A stretch of 64,000 nucleotides of DNA. Origin: Kribbella pratensis. Its GTDB lineage: Bacteria; Actinomycetota; Actinomycetes; Propionibacteriales; Kribbellaceae. Below, in pieces: positions 57,418 to 64,000 of this stretch (its first letter is position 1; every line of letters starts with the position of its first letter). The notes beneath the pieces are model-generated. The model was not told the origin of the DNA. It did not search any database and saw only the letters and a list, made by a program, of their open reading frames with translations. Position numbers and translations under genes: made by a program. The stretch lies in the NCBI RefSeq assembly GCF_004365355.1, contig NZ_SODP01000002.1:1297838-1361837 (forward strand), read 5' to 3'.

Positions 57418-58152
57418 ATGAAGCTTCTGCTGACTTCTGCCGGGATCCACAATCCGACTATCCAGGACGCGCTGGTCGAGCTGCTGGGCAAACCGATCGC
57501 CGAGTCGACTGCCCTCGTCATCCCGACCGCGATCTACCCGTTCCGCGGCGGGCAGTTCGCGTCGTACCGGATGATCACCGGCAATGGTCCGTCGCATCTG
57601 GCCGATCTGGGCTGGAAATCCCTAGGAGTCCTCGAACTGTCGGTGCTGCCGAGCATCGAAGAGGATGCCTGGATGCCGACGGTCCGCGAGGCGGACGCGT
57701 TGCTGTTCTGGGGCGGCGACCCGCTGTTCCTCGCCAACTGGATGCGCCGTTCCGGACTCGCCGACCTCCTGCCCACGCTGCGGCCGGAGGCGGTGTACGT
57801 CGGGGTGAGCGCCGGGAGCATCGCCGCGACGTCCACCTTCGTGGAGACGTACACCGAACAGCCGCGCGGCACCGACGGACCACTGAAGTCGGAAGACATC
57901 GTCTTCACCACTCCCGAAGGCGACCTGCATCGCCTGCTCGTCACCGGCGAAGGAGCCGGACTCGTCGACTTCGCGGTCATCCCGCACTTCGAACACCCCG
58001 ACCACACCGATGCCTCGCTGGCCAACGCCGAGAAGTGGGCAGCACACATTCCCGCGCCGACGTACGCGATCGACGACGACTCGGCCATCAAGGTCGTCGA
58101 CGGCACCGTGGAGGTCGTCTCCGAGGGTCAGTGGAAGCTGTTCACGCCCTAG
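57418..58152 (+). CDS. S51-family (PepE-like) serine peptidase
   Basis: 244 aa. Nucleophile S131 in GVSAGSIAA, active-site His in VIPHFEHPDH, and LLFWGGDP for the oxyanion region; class I glutamine-amidotransferase-like fold of PepE/cyanophycinase. It probably cleaves Asp-containing dipeptides or similar. Its TAG stop is inside the CTAG end of hairpin element E2. Confidence 0.87.
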   Translation: MKLLLTSAGIHNPTIQDALVELLGKPIAESTALVIPTAIYPFRGGQFASYRMITGNGPSHLADLGWKSLGVLELSVLPSIEEDAWMPTVREADALLFWGGDPLFLANWMRRSGLADLLPTLRPEAVYVGVSAGSIAATSTFVETYTEQPRGTDGPLKSEDIVFTTPEGDLHRLLVTGEGAGLVDFAVIPHFEHPDHTDASLANAEKWAAHIPAPTYAIDDDSAIKVVDGTVEVVSEGQWKLFTP

Positions 58153-58317
58153 GGCATGTCTCCCAATCCCCCGCCGTCGCGAGCAGGTGCTCGGTGCGGT
58201 GCATCGGCGCGCGGGGGCGAAGGTCTCGATGCGGAGCATCGTGGCCTTTGCACCCGTGCGGCGAGGTGCCGTGCCGAGTGCCGCGCAGTAGGCACGGGAT
58301 TGGGAGACATGCCCTAG
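58149..58317 (+). repeat. 169-nt full-length hairpin element E2
   Basis: The outer 22 bp are a perfect inverted repeat (58149-58170 / 58296-58317, CTAGGGCATGTCTCCCAATC...). The inner arms pair with interruptions, and the exact centre is CGATGC-GGA-GCATCG (58227-58241). Its CTAG end supplies the stop codon of the S51 peptidase. The 20-nt core CTCGATGCGGAGCATCGTGG and blocks GTGCATCGG and GCGAGGTGC are shared with E1; the outer arms are not. Confidence 0.85.
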
Positions 58318-58398
58318 ACCCCTGCCCGGTCGCGTGCCAGGATCTCTGAGTGCGGGACGGGTAGAGGTGCAGGCGGCGCGCAGCCGACCGAGCGGGCA

Positions 58399-59238
58399 GT
58401 GAACTGGGCCGTCGACTCGATCGGCAGCGGTGCCGCGATCACATCGGTGCAGCCGCTCCACGGCGATCAAGGTCCCTGGCGGCTGAGCGTCGACGTACGT
58501 GGTCGTTCGAGGCATTTCGTCCTGCGTTCGCTCACTCCACGCATTGATGCGGAGTTGATCGCGACGGGCGCGGCCGCGCTCGAGGTTGCCGAACTCCACC
58601 GATTGCGAGCTCCGCGGCTCATCGCCAAGGACCTCGCCGGCCGCGCAGCCGGCGTACCGGCAACCCTCGAGACCGTTGCCACAGGCAACACAACCTGGCC
58701 ACGAGCGCTATCCGTCGCCCGGCTCCGCGGCGCCGGTGCGGCACTCGCCCAGGTGCATGCGATCCAACTCGCCCCTGGCCCTCACCTACCGCTCCGAACA
58801 CGTCCCATTGCGGTCGACAACTTCGCCAGAGACCGGCTGCTGGGTCGGATGCCGACATCGCCACTCCTCAGACAAGCAGACGAGGTAATCCGGAGCATCC
58901 CCCAGCCGCAGGGCGACAACGTCTTTGTCCACGGCGATGTCTGGCCCGGCAACGTGGCCTGGACGGACGGCGACGGCTGCACGTTGATCGACTGGAAGAC
59001 GGCTGGTGTCGGCAACCCCGGCGTCGATCTGGGCGAACTGCGCAAGCAGATTGCCATCACGTACGGCGCGACGACCACAGACATCGTGGAAGCCTGGGAA
59101 GAGGCGTCTGGTACGGCGGCCGCCAACATCCCGTACTGGGACGCCGTCGCCGCCCTCAACACCCCGACCACTTTGTACAGCCGCGAGGCGACTGCGCGAC
59201 GTGATGCGTTCCTGCAGGCAGCCCTTGATCAGCTCTAA
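58399..59238 (+). CDS. APH-family phosphotransferase
   Basis: 279 aa from GTG 58399. Kinase-like aminoglycoside phosphotransferase fold: VHGDVWPGNV (catalytic Asp), LIDWKTAGVGNPGVDLG (metal-binding Asp). The N-terminal lobe has WRLSVDVRGRSRHFVLR. Substrate not predictable; many such proteins act on sugars or small amines rather than antibiotics. Convergent with another APH gene, sharing a 4-bp CTAA stop overlap. Confidence 0.85.
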   Translation: MNWAVDSIGSGAAITSVQPLHGDQGPWRLSVDVRGRSRHFVLRSLTPRIDAELIATGAAALEVAELHRLRAPRLIAKDLAGRAAGVPATLETVATGNTTWPRALSVARLRGAGAALAQVHAIQLAPGPHLPLRTRPIAVDNFARDRLLGRMPTSPLLRQADEVIRSIPQPQGDNVFVHGDVWPGNVAWTDGDGCTLIDWKTAGVGNPGVDLGELRKQIAITYGATTTDIVEAWEEASGTAAANIPYWDAVAALNTPTTLYSREATARRDAFLQAALDQL

Positions 59239-60071
59239 CGCGATGAGTCGAGCGCTGCTCGCAGCTCGGCGAGGCCGTCGAGACCCAACTGGCGGCCGTT
59301 CGGGAACTGGTCGCCTCGATCCCAGCGCCACGTTGTGACCAGCGCCAGCACGAGGATCCGGCACACGCTGACCAAGTCTTGATCGGCTCCCGGGTACAGC
59401 GCACTGACCTCCTCGGTCGCATGCGCGACGTCGAATTCGATCGGCCCACGACAGCACGTCTCGAGATCGATGAACAGCGGCCCCTGCTTCGTGTTGAGCA
59501 GATTTCCCGGATGCGGCTCGCCGTGCAGCAGCTGCTCCGGCGCCCCGCGCTCGATGATCGTTCGCCGGAGGTAGCGCAATGCGTCGTCGAGAAGCTCCCG
59601 GCCGGCGTCGTAGAGTTCCGGCGTACTCTCGCGGTTCGCCACGAGTTCCTGGGCCTCCGCGATCCGATCCGTGAAATGCGGCGACGGGAGGTCGACCTTG
59701 CGCATACCGGCATGCAGCCGTTCGAGCGCGTCGGCATAGTCGGCTGGGGCGATCGGGTCGGGGACCACGGATTCGTAGTACGTCCAGAACGTGACCACGA
59801 AGCCATCACGCTCATAGGCCCGCGGCTCCACGCGAGGTTCGAGAGCAGCCATCGGACTCCCGAGCTCGACCAACTGCTGAGCAAGGTCGATCTCGAACTG
59901 CGCATTCTGCTCGTTCGCAGGCGCCACCCGAGCCATCACGTCACAAGGCAACAGCCGAAGCGCCAGCTTGTTCGAGTTGTGCAGAAAGCTCACATCGTCC
60001 ACTGCCAGATCCAGCGATGAAGCGATCACCTTGACCGCATCCACCGCCCGCACAACCTCAGCCGCCTCCAT
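59235..60071 (-). CDS. APH-family phosphotransferase
   Basis: 278 aa. LHGEPHPGNLL holds a Glu where the catalytic Asp normally stands (HGDxxxxN becomes HGEPHPGN), a variation seen in some APH subfamilies. FIDLETCCRGPIEFDVA is the metal site. It is not a close copy of the neighbouring APH. Substrate unknown. Confidence 0.83.
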   Translation of the reverse strand: MEAAEVVRAVDAVKVIASSLDLAVDDVSFLHNSNKLALRLLPCDVMARVAPANEQNAQFEIDLAQQLVELGSPMAALEPRVEPRAYERDGFVVTFWTYYESVVPDPIAPADYADALERLHAGMRKVDLPSPHFTDRIAEAQELVANRESTPELYDAGRELLDDALRYLRRTIIERGAPEQLLHGEPHPGNLLNTKQGPLFIDLETCCRGPIEFDVAHATEEVSALYPGADQDLVSVCRILVLALVTTWRWDRGDQFPNGRQLGLDGLAELRAALDSSR

Positions 60072-60141
60072 ACCGCGCCGTACCCCTATCAGTCGCTACG
60101 CTCCCCGGAAAGCCAGAAGCCTAGGAGCATCATGGACGCTC

Positions 60142-60993
60142 ATGACTGACAACGCTCGCGAATATTCGGCCAGCAGCGGCGCGGCAGACCCGGGCCAGCA
60201 AGCCCTGATCGAACGGGCCGAACACGTTCTCAGCCAGGACGATCGAGTGCTGGGCGTGTGGCTGGTCGGTAGCTTCGGCCGGGGAACGGACGATCGGTTC
60301 AGCGACATCGATCTGTGGGTCGTGGTCGCCGCGGACGCTGTCGACAGCTTCTGCGACGACTGGCCGAAGACCTCGGACGAGATCTCCCCAACGGTGTTCC
60401 GTCGCGCGCTCGGCCCGCGGGTCTTCAATCACATCACGCCGGACTGGGTCCGCTTCGACGTCTCGGTGGGTACGCCGGACGCGATCGCCGGCCGCACACG
60501 GTCGACCGCCAAGCCGGTGTACGACCCGCACGGCCTGAGTGCTGATCTCGCGGCGCCGGGCGCACCCAAACAGCCGGACCCTGCCCGCGTCGAGTTCATC
60601 ACCGTGGAATTCCTCCGCGTCCTCGGCCTGCTGCCGGTCGCCATCGGACGCGAGGAGTACGTCGTCGGCGAGTCGGGCGCCGGCCTGCTGCGGCAGATGC
60701 TGATCGACCTGATGCTCGAAGACGTCGCCGTCGAAGACCGCGGCGGCGTCCTGCACCTCGACCGCCTTCTACCTGCCGACCGTCAGCAGATCCTCGCCGG
60801 CCTTCCACCCCTTCAAGCCACCCGCGAAGCGGTCATCACCGCCAACATCACCTGCGCCACGCACTTCCTACCGCTGGCCCGCGCCCTCCACGCACGCTGC
60901 GGACTGCCGTGGCCCCAAGAGCTCGAAACGGCAGCCCGCCAACACCTATCCAGGACCCTGTCGATCGACCTACCTGCGCAAATCGATCACTGA
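60142..60993 (+). CDS. nucleotidyltransferase-domain protein (aminoglycoside-type)
   Basis: 283 aa from ATG 60142. The Pol-beta nucleotidyltransferase core is LVGSFGRGTDDRFSDIDLWV, with both metal-binding Asp. The C-terminal half is helical, as in streptomycin/kanamycin adenylyltransferases. Together with two APH genes it forms a cluster of three resistance-like folds, but no antibiotic substrate can be assigned. Confidence 0.84.
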   Translation: MTDNAREYSASSGAADPGQQALIERAEHVLSQDDRVLGVWLVGSFGRGTDDRFSDIDLWVVVAADAVDSFCDDWPKTSDEISPTVFRRALGPRVFNHITPDWVRFDVSVGTPDAIAGRTRSTAKPVYDPHGLSADLAAPGAPKQPDPARVEFITVEFLRVLGLLPVAIGREEYVVGESGAGLLRQMLIDLMLEDVAVEDRGGVLHLDRLLPADRQQILAGLPPLQATREAVITANITCATHFLPLARALHARCGLPWPQELETAARQHLSRTLSIDLPAQIDH

Positions 60994-61010
60994 CTGAGGC
61001 ACGGCAGCAC

Positions 61011-61188
61011 CTAGTGCCTCGTCAAGAAAGGTTGTGGTCGTAACGACCGCTCACCGGGGTCGCAACAGGAAGGGTTATCCGCGTGTGTTGGGCCTTGTTT
61101 GCTGGTGTACGAGGTCAGAAGGCACAACAGCAGGGGAGAACCCCTCGGGTGGGGAATACAACCCGAACGTTGCTTGACCAGGCACTAG
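61011..61188. mobile_element. MITE-like element E3, 178 bp
   Basis: Imperfect terminal inverted repeats of 23 bp (20 matches): CTAGTGCCTCGTCAAGAAAG at the left; CTAGTGCCTGGTCAAGCAAC read inward from the right. No gene inside; it contains a GGTCG-TAA-CGACC hairpin. The right CTAG end provides the TAG stop of the minus-strand methyltransferase gene. No clear target-site duplication outside the repeats. Confidence 0.68.
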
Positions 61189-62000
61189 TTCTTGCGGGCG
61201 AGCACCGCGGCGATCAGCCTCTGGTAGTCGTTCGGGTCTTCGGGGGCGTCGTCGTTGCGCCACTCCGAAGCCGGCACCAGACCGGGCTCCAGGACCGTGA
61301 AGCCTTCGCCGAACAGCGCGAGGATCTGGTCGTCGGTGCGCCAGCGGCCGCGGCCCAGCGAACCCTGGAGGAGGGTCTCGAGTTCCTGGCTCCGCGGGTC
61401 GTTCTCGCTGCGGAAGTGGCTGATGAAGACGTGGCTGCCGGACGCGATGCGGTCGCGCCAGAAGCGGACGATGCCGGCCGGGTCCTCGTCGTCGTTGACA
61501 TGGTGGAGGGTGGCGCTGAAGATCACGCCGACGGGCTCGCTGAAGTCGATCAGCCGCACGGTGTCGGGGTGCTCGATGATCGCCTTCGGCTCGCGCAGGT
61601 CGGCCTGGATCACGGTGGTGTTGTCGTTCTCGGCGAGCAGCGCGCGCCCGTGGGCGAGCACGATCGGGTCGTTGTCGACGTACACCACCTTCGCGTCCGG
61701 GGCGTACCGCTGGGCGACCTGGTGCACGTTGTCGGCGGTCGGCAGGCCGCTGCCGAGGTCGATGAACTGCCGCACCGGCGTGTTCGTGACGATCTCCTGG
61801 ACCGCCCGGATCAGCGCGCCGCGGTTGTCGTACGCGATCATCCGCGAGCCCGGCAGTTCGTGGATGAACCGGTCGCCGAACGCGCGGTCCACCGCGAAGT
61901 TGTCCTTGCCTCCGAGCAAGTAGTCGTACGTCCGGGCGATACTCGGCTTCGTGGTGTCGAAGGGGTACGGCGAGCCCACCTGCTCGTCTGCGTCAGCCAT
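61185..62000 (-). CDS. SAM-dependent methyltransferase, DUF574/Methyltransf_19 family (second copy)
   Basis: 271 aa. Same signature as the 27720 gene: KPSIARTYDYLLGGKDNFAVD, FIDLGSGLPTADNVHQVA, VVYVDNDPIVLAHGRALL. Its TAG stop lies in the end of element E3. Substrate unknown. Confidence 0.9.
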   Translation of the reverse strand: MADADEQVGSPYPFDTTKPSIARTYDYLLGGKDNFAVDRAFGDRFIHELPGSRMIAYDNRGALIRAVQEIVTNTPVRQFIDLGSGLPTADNVHQVAQRYAPDAKVVYVDNDPIVLAHGRALLAENDNTTVIQADLREPKAIIEHPDTVRLIDFSEPVGVIFSATLHHVNDDEDPAGIVRFWRDRIASGSHVFISHFRSENDPRSQELETLLQGSLGRGRWRTDDQILALFGEGFTVLEPGLVPASEWRNDDAPEDPNDYQRLIAAVLARKN

Positions 62001-62086
62001 CGCGCGGAGTCCTTCCTCTCGAGACAGCTGTCACTCTATGCGACGCGGAAGCTACCTCGCTCCGGACCCCGGCCGGTCATGCCGTC

Positions 62087-62117
62087 GGCGGCCGTCCGGG
62101 TGCCTCCAGGACGGCCG
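62087..62117 (-). terminator. stem-loop between small gene and methyltransferase gene
   Basis: GCGGCCGTCC / GGACGGCCGC, 10 perfect pairs with an 11-base loop, downstream of the 62181-62378 gene on the minus strand and upstream of the methyltransferase start. Confidence 0.6.
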
Positions 62118-62180
62118 CTCATACGACTCTTCAGAGGTGGAACGGTGACCTGGTCTGGCGGGCCCTGCCACCGGTTGTCG

Positions 62181-62378
62181 TCAGTGCAGTGTGGTTTTCG
62201 GTACGTCGTGGTCGCGGCCGGACGCGCGCCGCTCGTGGGTGGTGTCGTGCACCGCGTGGTCCGCGGTACGTGGGGCCGGGCACACCGGGCCGCGACGGAT
62301 CGGACCGCCGCCCAGCCTCCGGCTCTTCCACTGCTTCTCGTCGTAGTCGTAGTAAGTGTCGACGCCTCCGACAGTCAT
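62181..62378 (-). CDS. small hypothetical protein, 65 aa
   Basis: ATG 62378 has GGGAGGTCCGG immediately upstream. MTVGGVDTYYDYDEKQWKSR, then an Arg/Pro/His-rich tail. No recognised family. The good ribosome site and downstream stem-loop support it; the composition of the tail argues for caution. The remaining gap to treZ (62379-62534) shows nothing. Confidence 0.45.
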   Translation of the reverse strand: MTVGGVDTYYDYDEKQWKSRRLGGGPIRRGPVCPAPRTADHAVHDTTHERRASGRDHDVPKTTLH

Positions 62379-62534
62379 CCGGACCTCCCTTTGACCCCCC
62401 GACCCCTGCTGGCCCATCAACGGTCCGTCACAACCGCATCACCAGACAAGCGATTCCGGGAATCACCACGGATCAACACGCTCGAACGCCGGGATCTGTT
62501 GGTTTGCCCCACATATGTGCAGCGTTGGAAAGTC

Positions 62535-64000
62535 TCAGACGGAGACGATCGCGACGCCGTGACCGGGCAACCACAGGCCACCTTCGGCCAGCTCGGCCGC
62601 TCCGAACGCCATCACCAGGTACTCCGGGGGCACGTCCACCGGCACGATCGCGGCGTCGGCGGCCAAGTTCGCCACCACCCGCAGGCTGCCGCGCGTCACC
62701 ACCAGCCAGGCGCCGGCCGGGTCGAACGAGATCCCGACGGACTCGAGCCGGTCGTCGCGCAGCTCCGGCATCCGGGCCCGGAACGTGAGCAGGTGCCGGT
62801 ACCACATCAGCACCTCGCGATGTGGTGACTCGTCCGGCTCCGACCAATCGAGGACCGAGCTGCGCCAGGTCTGCGGATCCTGGGGGTCCGGGATCTCGTC
62901 TGCGTCCCAGCCGAACTCCGCGAACTCCCGCCGGCGCCCGGTCCGGACCGCCTCGGCCAGCTCCGGCTCACCGAAGTCGGTGAAGAACCGCCACGGCGTC
63001 GAGGCGCCCCACTCCTCACCCATGAACAGCATCGGCGTGTACGGCGACGTCAGTACCAGCGCGGCGCCGATGGCGAGCTGCCCCGGCGTCAGCGCCGGGC
63101 GGTCCCCGAGGGCCCGGTTGCCGATCTGGTCGTGGTTCGACGTGTAGACGAGGAACTGACCGCCGTGTTCCTTCTGCGGGTCGACCGGATGTCCCCAGAT
63201 CTTGCCACGGAACGTCGAGTACGTCCCGTCGTGCATGAACACCCTCGTCAGCGTCTTCGCGAACACAGCCGGGTCGCCGAAGTCCACGTAGTACCCGAAG
63301 CGCTCGCCGGTCAGCAGGGAGTGCAGCGCGTGGTGGAAGTCGTCGTTCCACTGCGCGGTCATGCCCATGCCACCCTTGGACACCGGCTCGACAGTGCGCG
63401 GATCGTTGAGGTCGGACTCCGCTACCAGGCCGAGCGGTCGTCCGAGCTCCTGCGAGAGCTCTGCGGTCTCGTCCGACAGCTGCTGGAGCAGATGCCTCGG
63501 GCTGTCGTCGACCAATGCGTGTACGGCGTCCAGTCGCAGCGCGTCGACGTGGAAGTCGCGGAACCAGCGGAGTGCGTTGTCGCAGATCCACCGGCGTACC
63601 TCTGTGCTGCCCGTGTCGTCGAGGTTGACCGCAGGACCCCATGGCGTCGAGTGGCGGTTGGTGAAGTACGGACCGAACTTGGCGAGGTAGTTCCCGCTCG
63701 GGCCGAGGTGGTTGTAGACGACGTCCAGACAAACGGCCAGTCCGGCCTCGTGACACTGGTTGACGAACCGCTGTAATGCCTCCGGTCCGCCATACGGCTC
63801 GTGGACGGCGTAGAGGTCCACACCGTCGTACCCCCAGCCTTGTACGCCGGGGAACGCGGCGACCGGTAGCAGCGACACGACCTCCACGCCCAGCACGGCC
63901 AGGTAGTCCAGGTGCTCTGCGGCCGCCTCCAGCGTGCCACCCGCGGTGAACGTGCCCAGGTGCAGCTCGTAGAAGACGGACCCGCGGACGTCGCGGCCTG
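62535..64000 (-). CDS. treZ: malto-oligosyltrehalose trehalohydrolase TreZ (5' end beyond window)
   Basis: Open in frame from the window edge (FYELHLGTFT near 63970-63940) to the stop at 62535, so the start lies right of 64000. GH13 motifs: DVVYNHLGPSGNYL, the nucleophile in DALRLDAVHAL, the acid/base in LVAESDLND, and the third acid in TSNHDQIGNR; the MFMGEEWGASTPW-type loop is typical of TreZ. It releases trehalose from maltooligosyl trehalose made by TreY. Confidence 0.93.
   Translation of the reverse strand, partial: GRDVRGSVFYELHLGTFTAGGTLEAAAEHLDYLAVLGVEVVSLLPVAAFPGVQGWGYDGVDLYAVHEPYGGPEALQRFVNQCHEAGLAVCLDVVYNHLGPSGNYLAKFGPYFTNRHSTPWGPAVNLDDTGSTEVRRWICDNALRWFRDFHVDALRLDAVHALVDDSPRHLLQQLSDETAELSQELGRPLGLVAESDLNDPRTVEPVSKGGMGMTAQWNDDFHHALHSLLTGERFGYYVDFGDPAVFAKTLTRVFMHDGTYSTFRGKIWGHPVDPQKEHGGQFLVYTSNHDQIGNRALGDRPALTPGQLAIGAALVLTSPYTPMLFMGEEWGASTPWRFFTDFGEPELAEAVRTGRRREFAEFGWDADEIPDPQDPQTWRSSVLDWSEPDESPHREVLMWYRHLLTFRARMPELRDDRLESVGISFDPAGAWLVVTRGSLRVVANLAADAAIVPVDVPPEYLVMAFGAAELAEGGLWLPGHGVAIVSV

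Overview
The window is high-GC actinobacterial DNA. LacI, ROK, MerR and ANTAR regulators are frequent, many genes start with GTG, and overlapping ATGA/GTGA gene junctions are common. The content (arabinofuranosidase/ABC sugar uptake, TMEM175, DUF574 methyltransferases, formate dehydrogenase, ArsR proteins with a DUF5937-like N-terminus) suggests a soil actinomycete of the Kribbella/Nocardioidaceae type. That placement is an inference from gene content and codon habit, not a search result. No rRNA operon or CRISPR array is present; one tRNA gene is present.

Region 1 (1-8352) is the right part of an integrated actinomycete integrative and conjugative element (AICE). It carries a split FtsK/TraB-type DNA translocase (membrane half plus ATPase half), a run of small overlapping hypothetical genes, a SprT-like zinc metallopeptidase, a RepSA-type HUH rolling-circle initiator, a MerR-fold excisionase and a tyrosine integrase. 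The integrase abuts an intact tRNA-Lys(TTT), so the right attachment site lies in the tRNA 3' end and the left end is outside the window. Five copies of a 16-bp palindrome are scattered through the element.

Region 2 (8353-23200) holds two paralogous ArsR-type regulators with a DUF5937-like N-terminus, a G5/excalibur lipoprotein, YceI, a PNPOx-fold protein, a membrane-anchored repeat protein and a large secreted clan GH-A glycosidase with duplicated carbohydrate-binding-like modules, convergent with a LacI regulator. A TPP riboswitch then precedes thiS-thiG. It is followed by a LacI regulator fused to a DUF6807/PmoA-like domain, ridA, a LysR/serine-beta-lactamase-fold operon and an exported metallo-beta-lactamase-fold protein.

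Region 3 (23200-37490) holds a GNAT, a MocR-type regulator divergent from a berberine-bridge oxidase, a DUF1622 membrane protein, a TPR protein, a DUF574 methyltransferase, a rhodanese and an NhaA-thioredoxin fusion. A GAF-ANTAR regulator and a ROK protein follow, and then a tight alr-ddl-vanX operon.

Region 4 (37490-46060) is an NAD-dependent molybdenum formate dehydrogenase operon (gamma-beta-alpha-delta) with a moeA-like gene, preceded by a perfect 24-bp palindrome. SRPBCC, MerR and class V aminotransferase genes follow.

Region 5 (46600-52775) is an arabinoside utilisation locus: LacI regulator, operator, structured leader, sugar-binding lipoprotein, two permeases and GH51 arabinofuranosidase, closed by a strong hairpin.

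Region 6 (52780-64000) holds TMEM175, a GNAT, and a siderophore-interacting protein divergent, across an IdeR/DmdR-type iron box, from a penicillin-acylase/GNAT fusion. Next come an S51 peptidase, two phosphotransferases, a nucleotidyltransferase, a second DUF574 methyltransferase and the 3' part of treZ.

Several non-genic structures stand out. A ~122-bp element occurs twice (22021 and 48007) and folds into two hairpins with compensatory base changes. Two ~165-nt full-length hairpins at stop codons share a central tip. A ~178-bp MITE-like element sits at a third stop codon.
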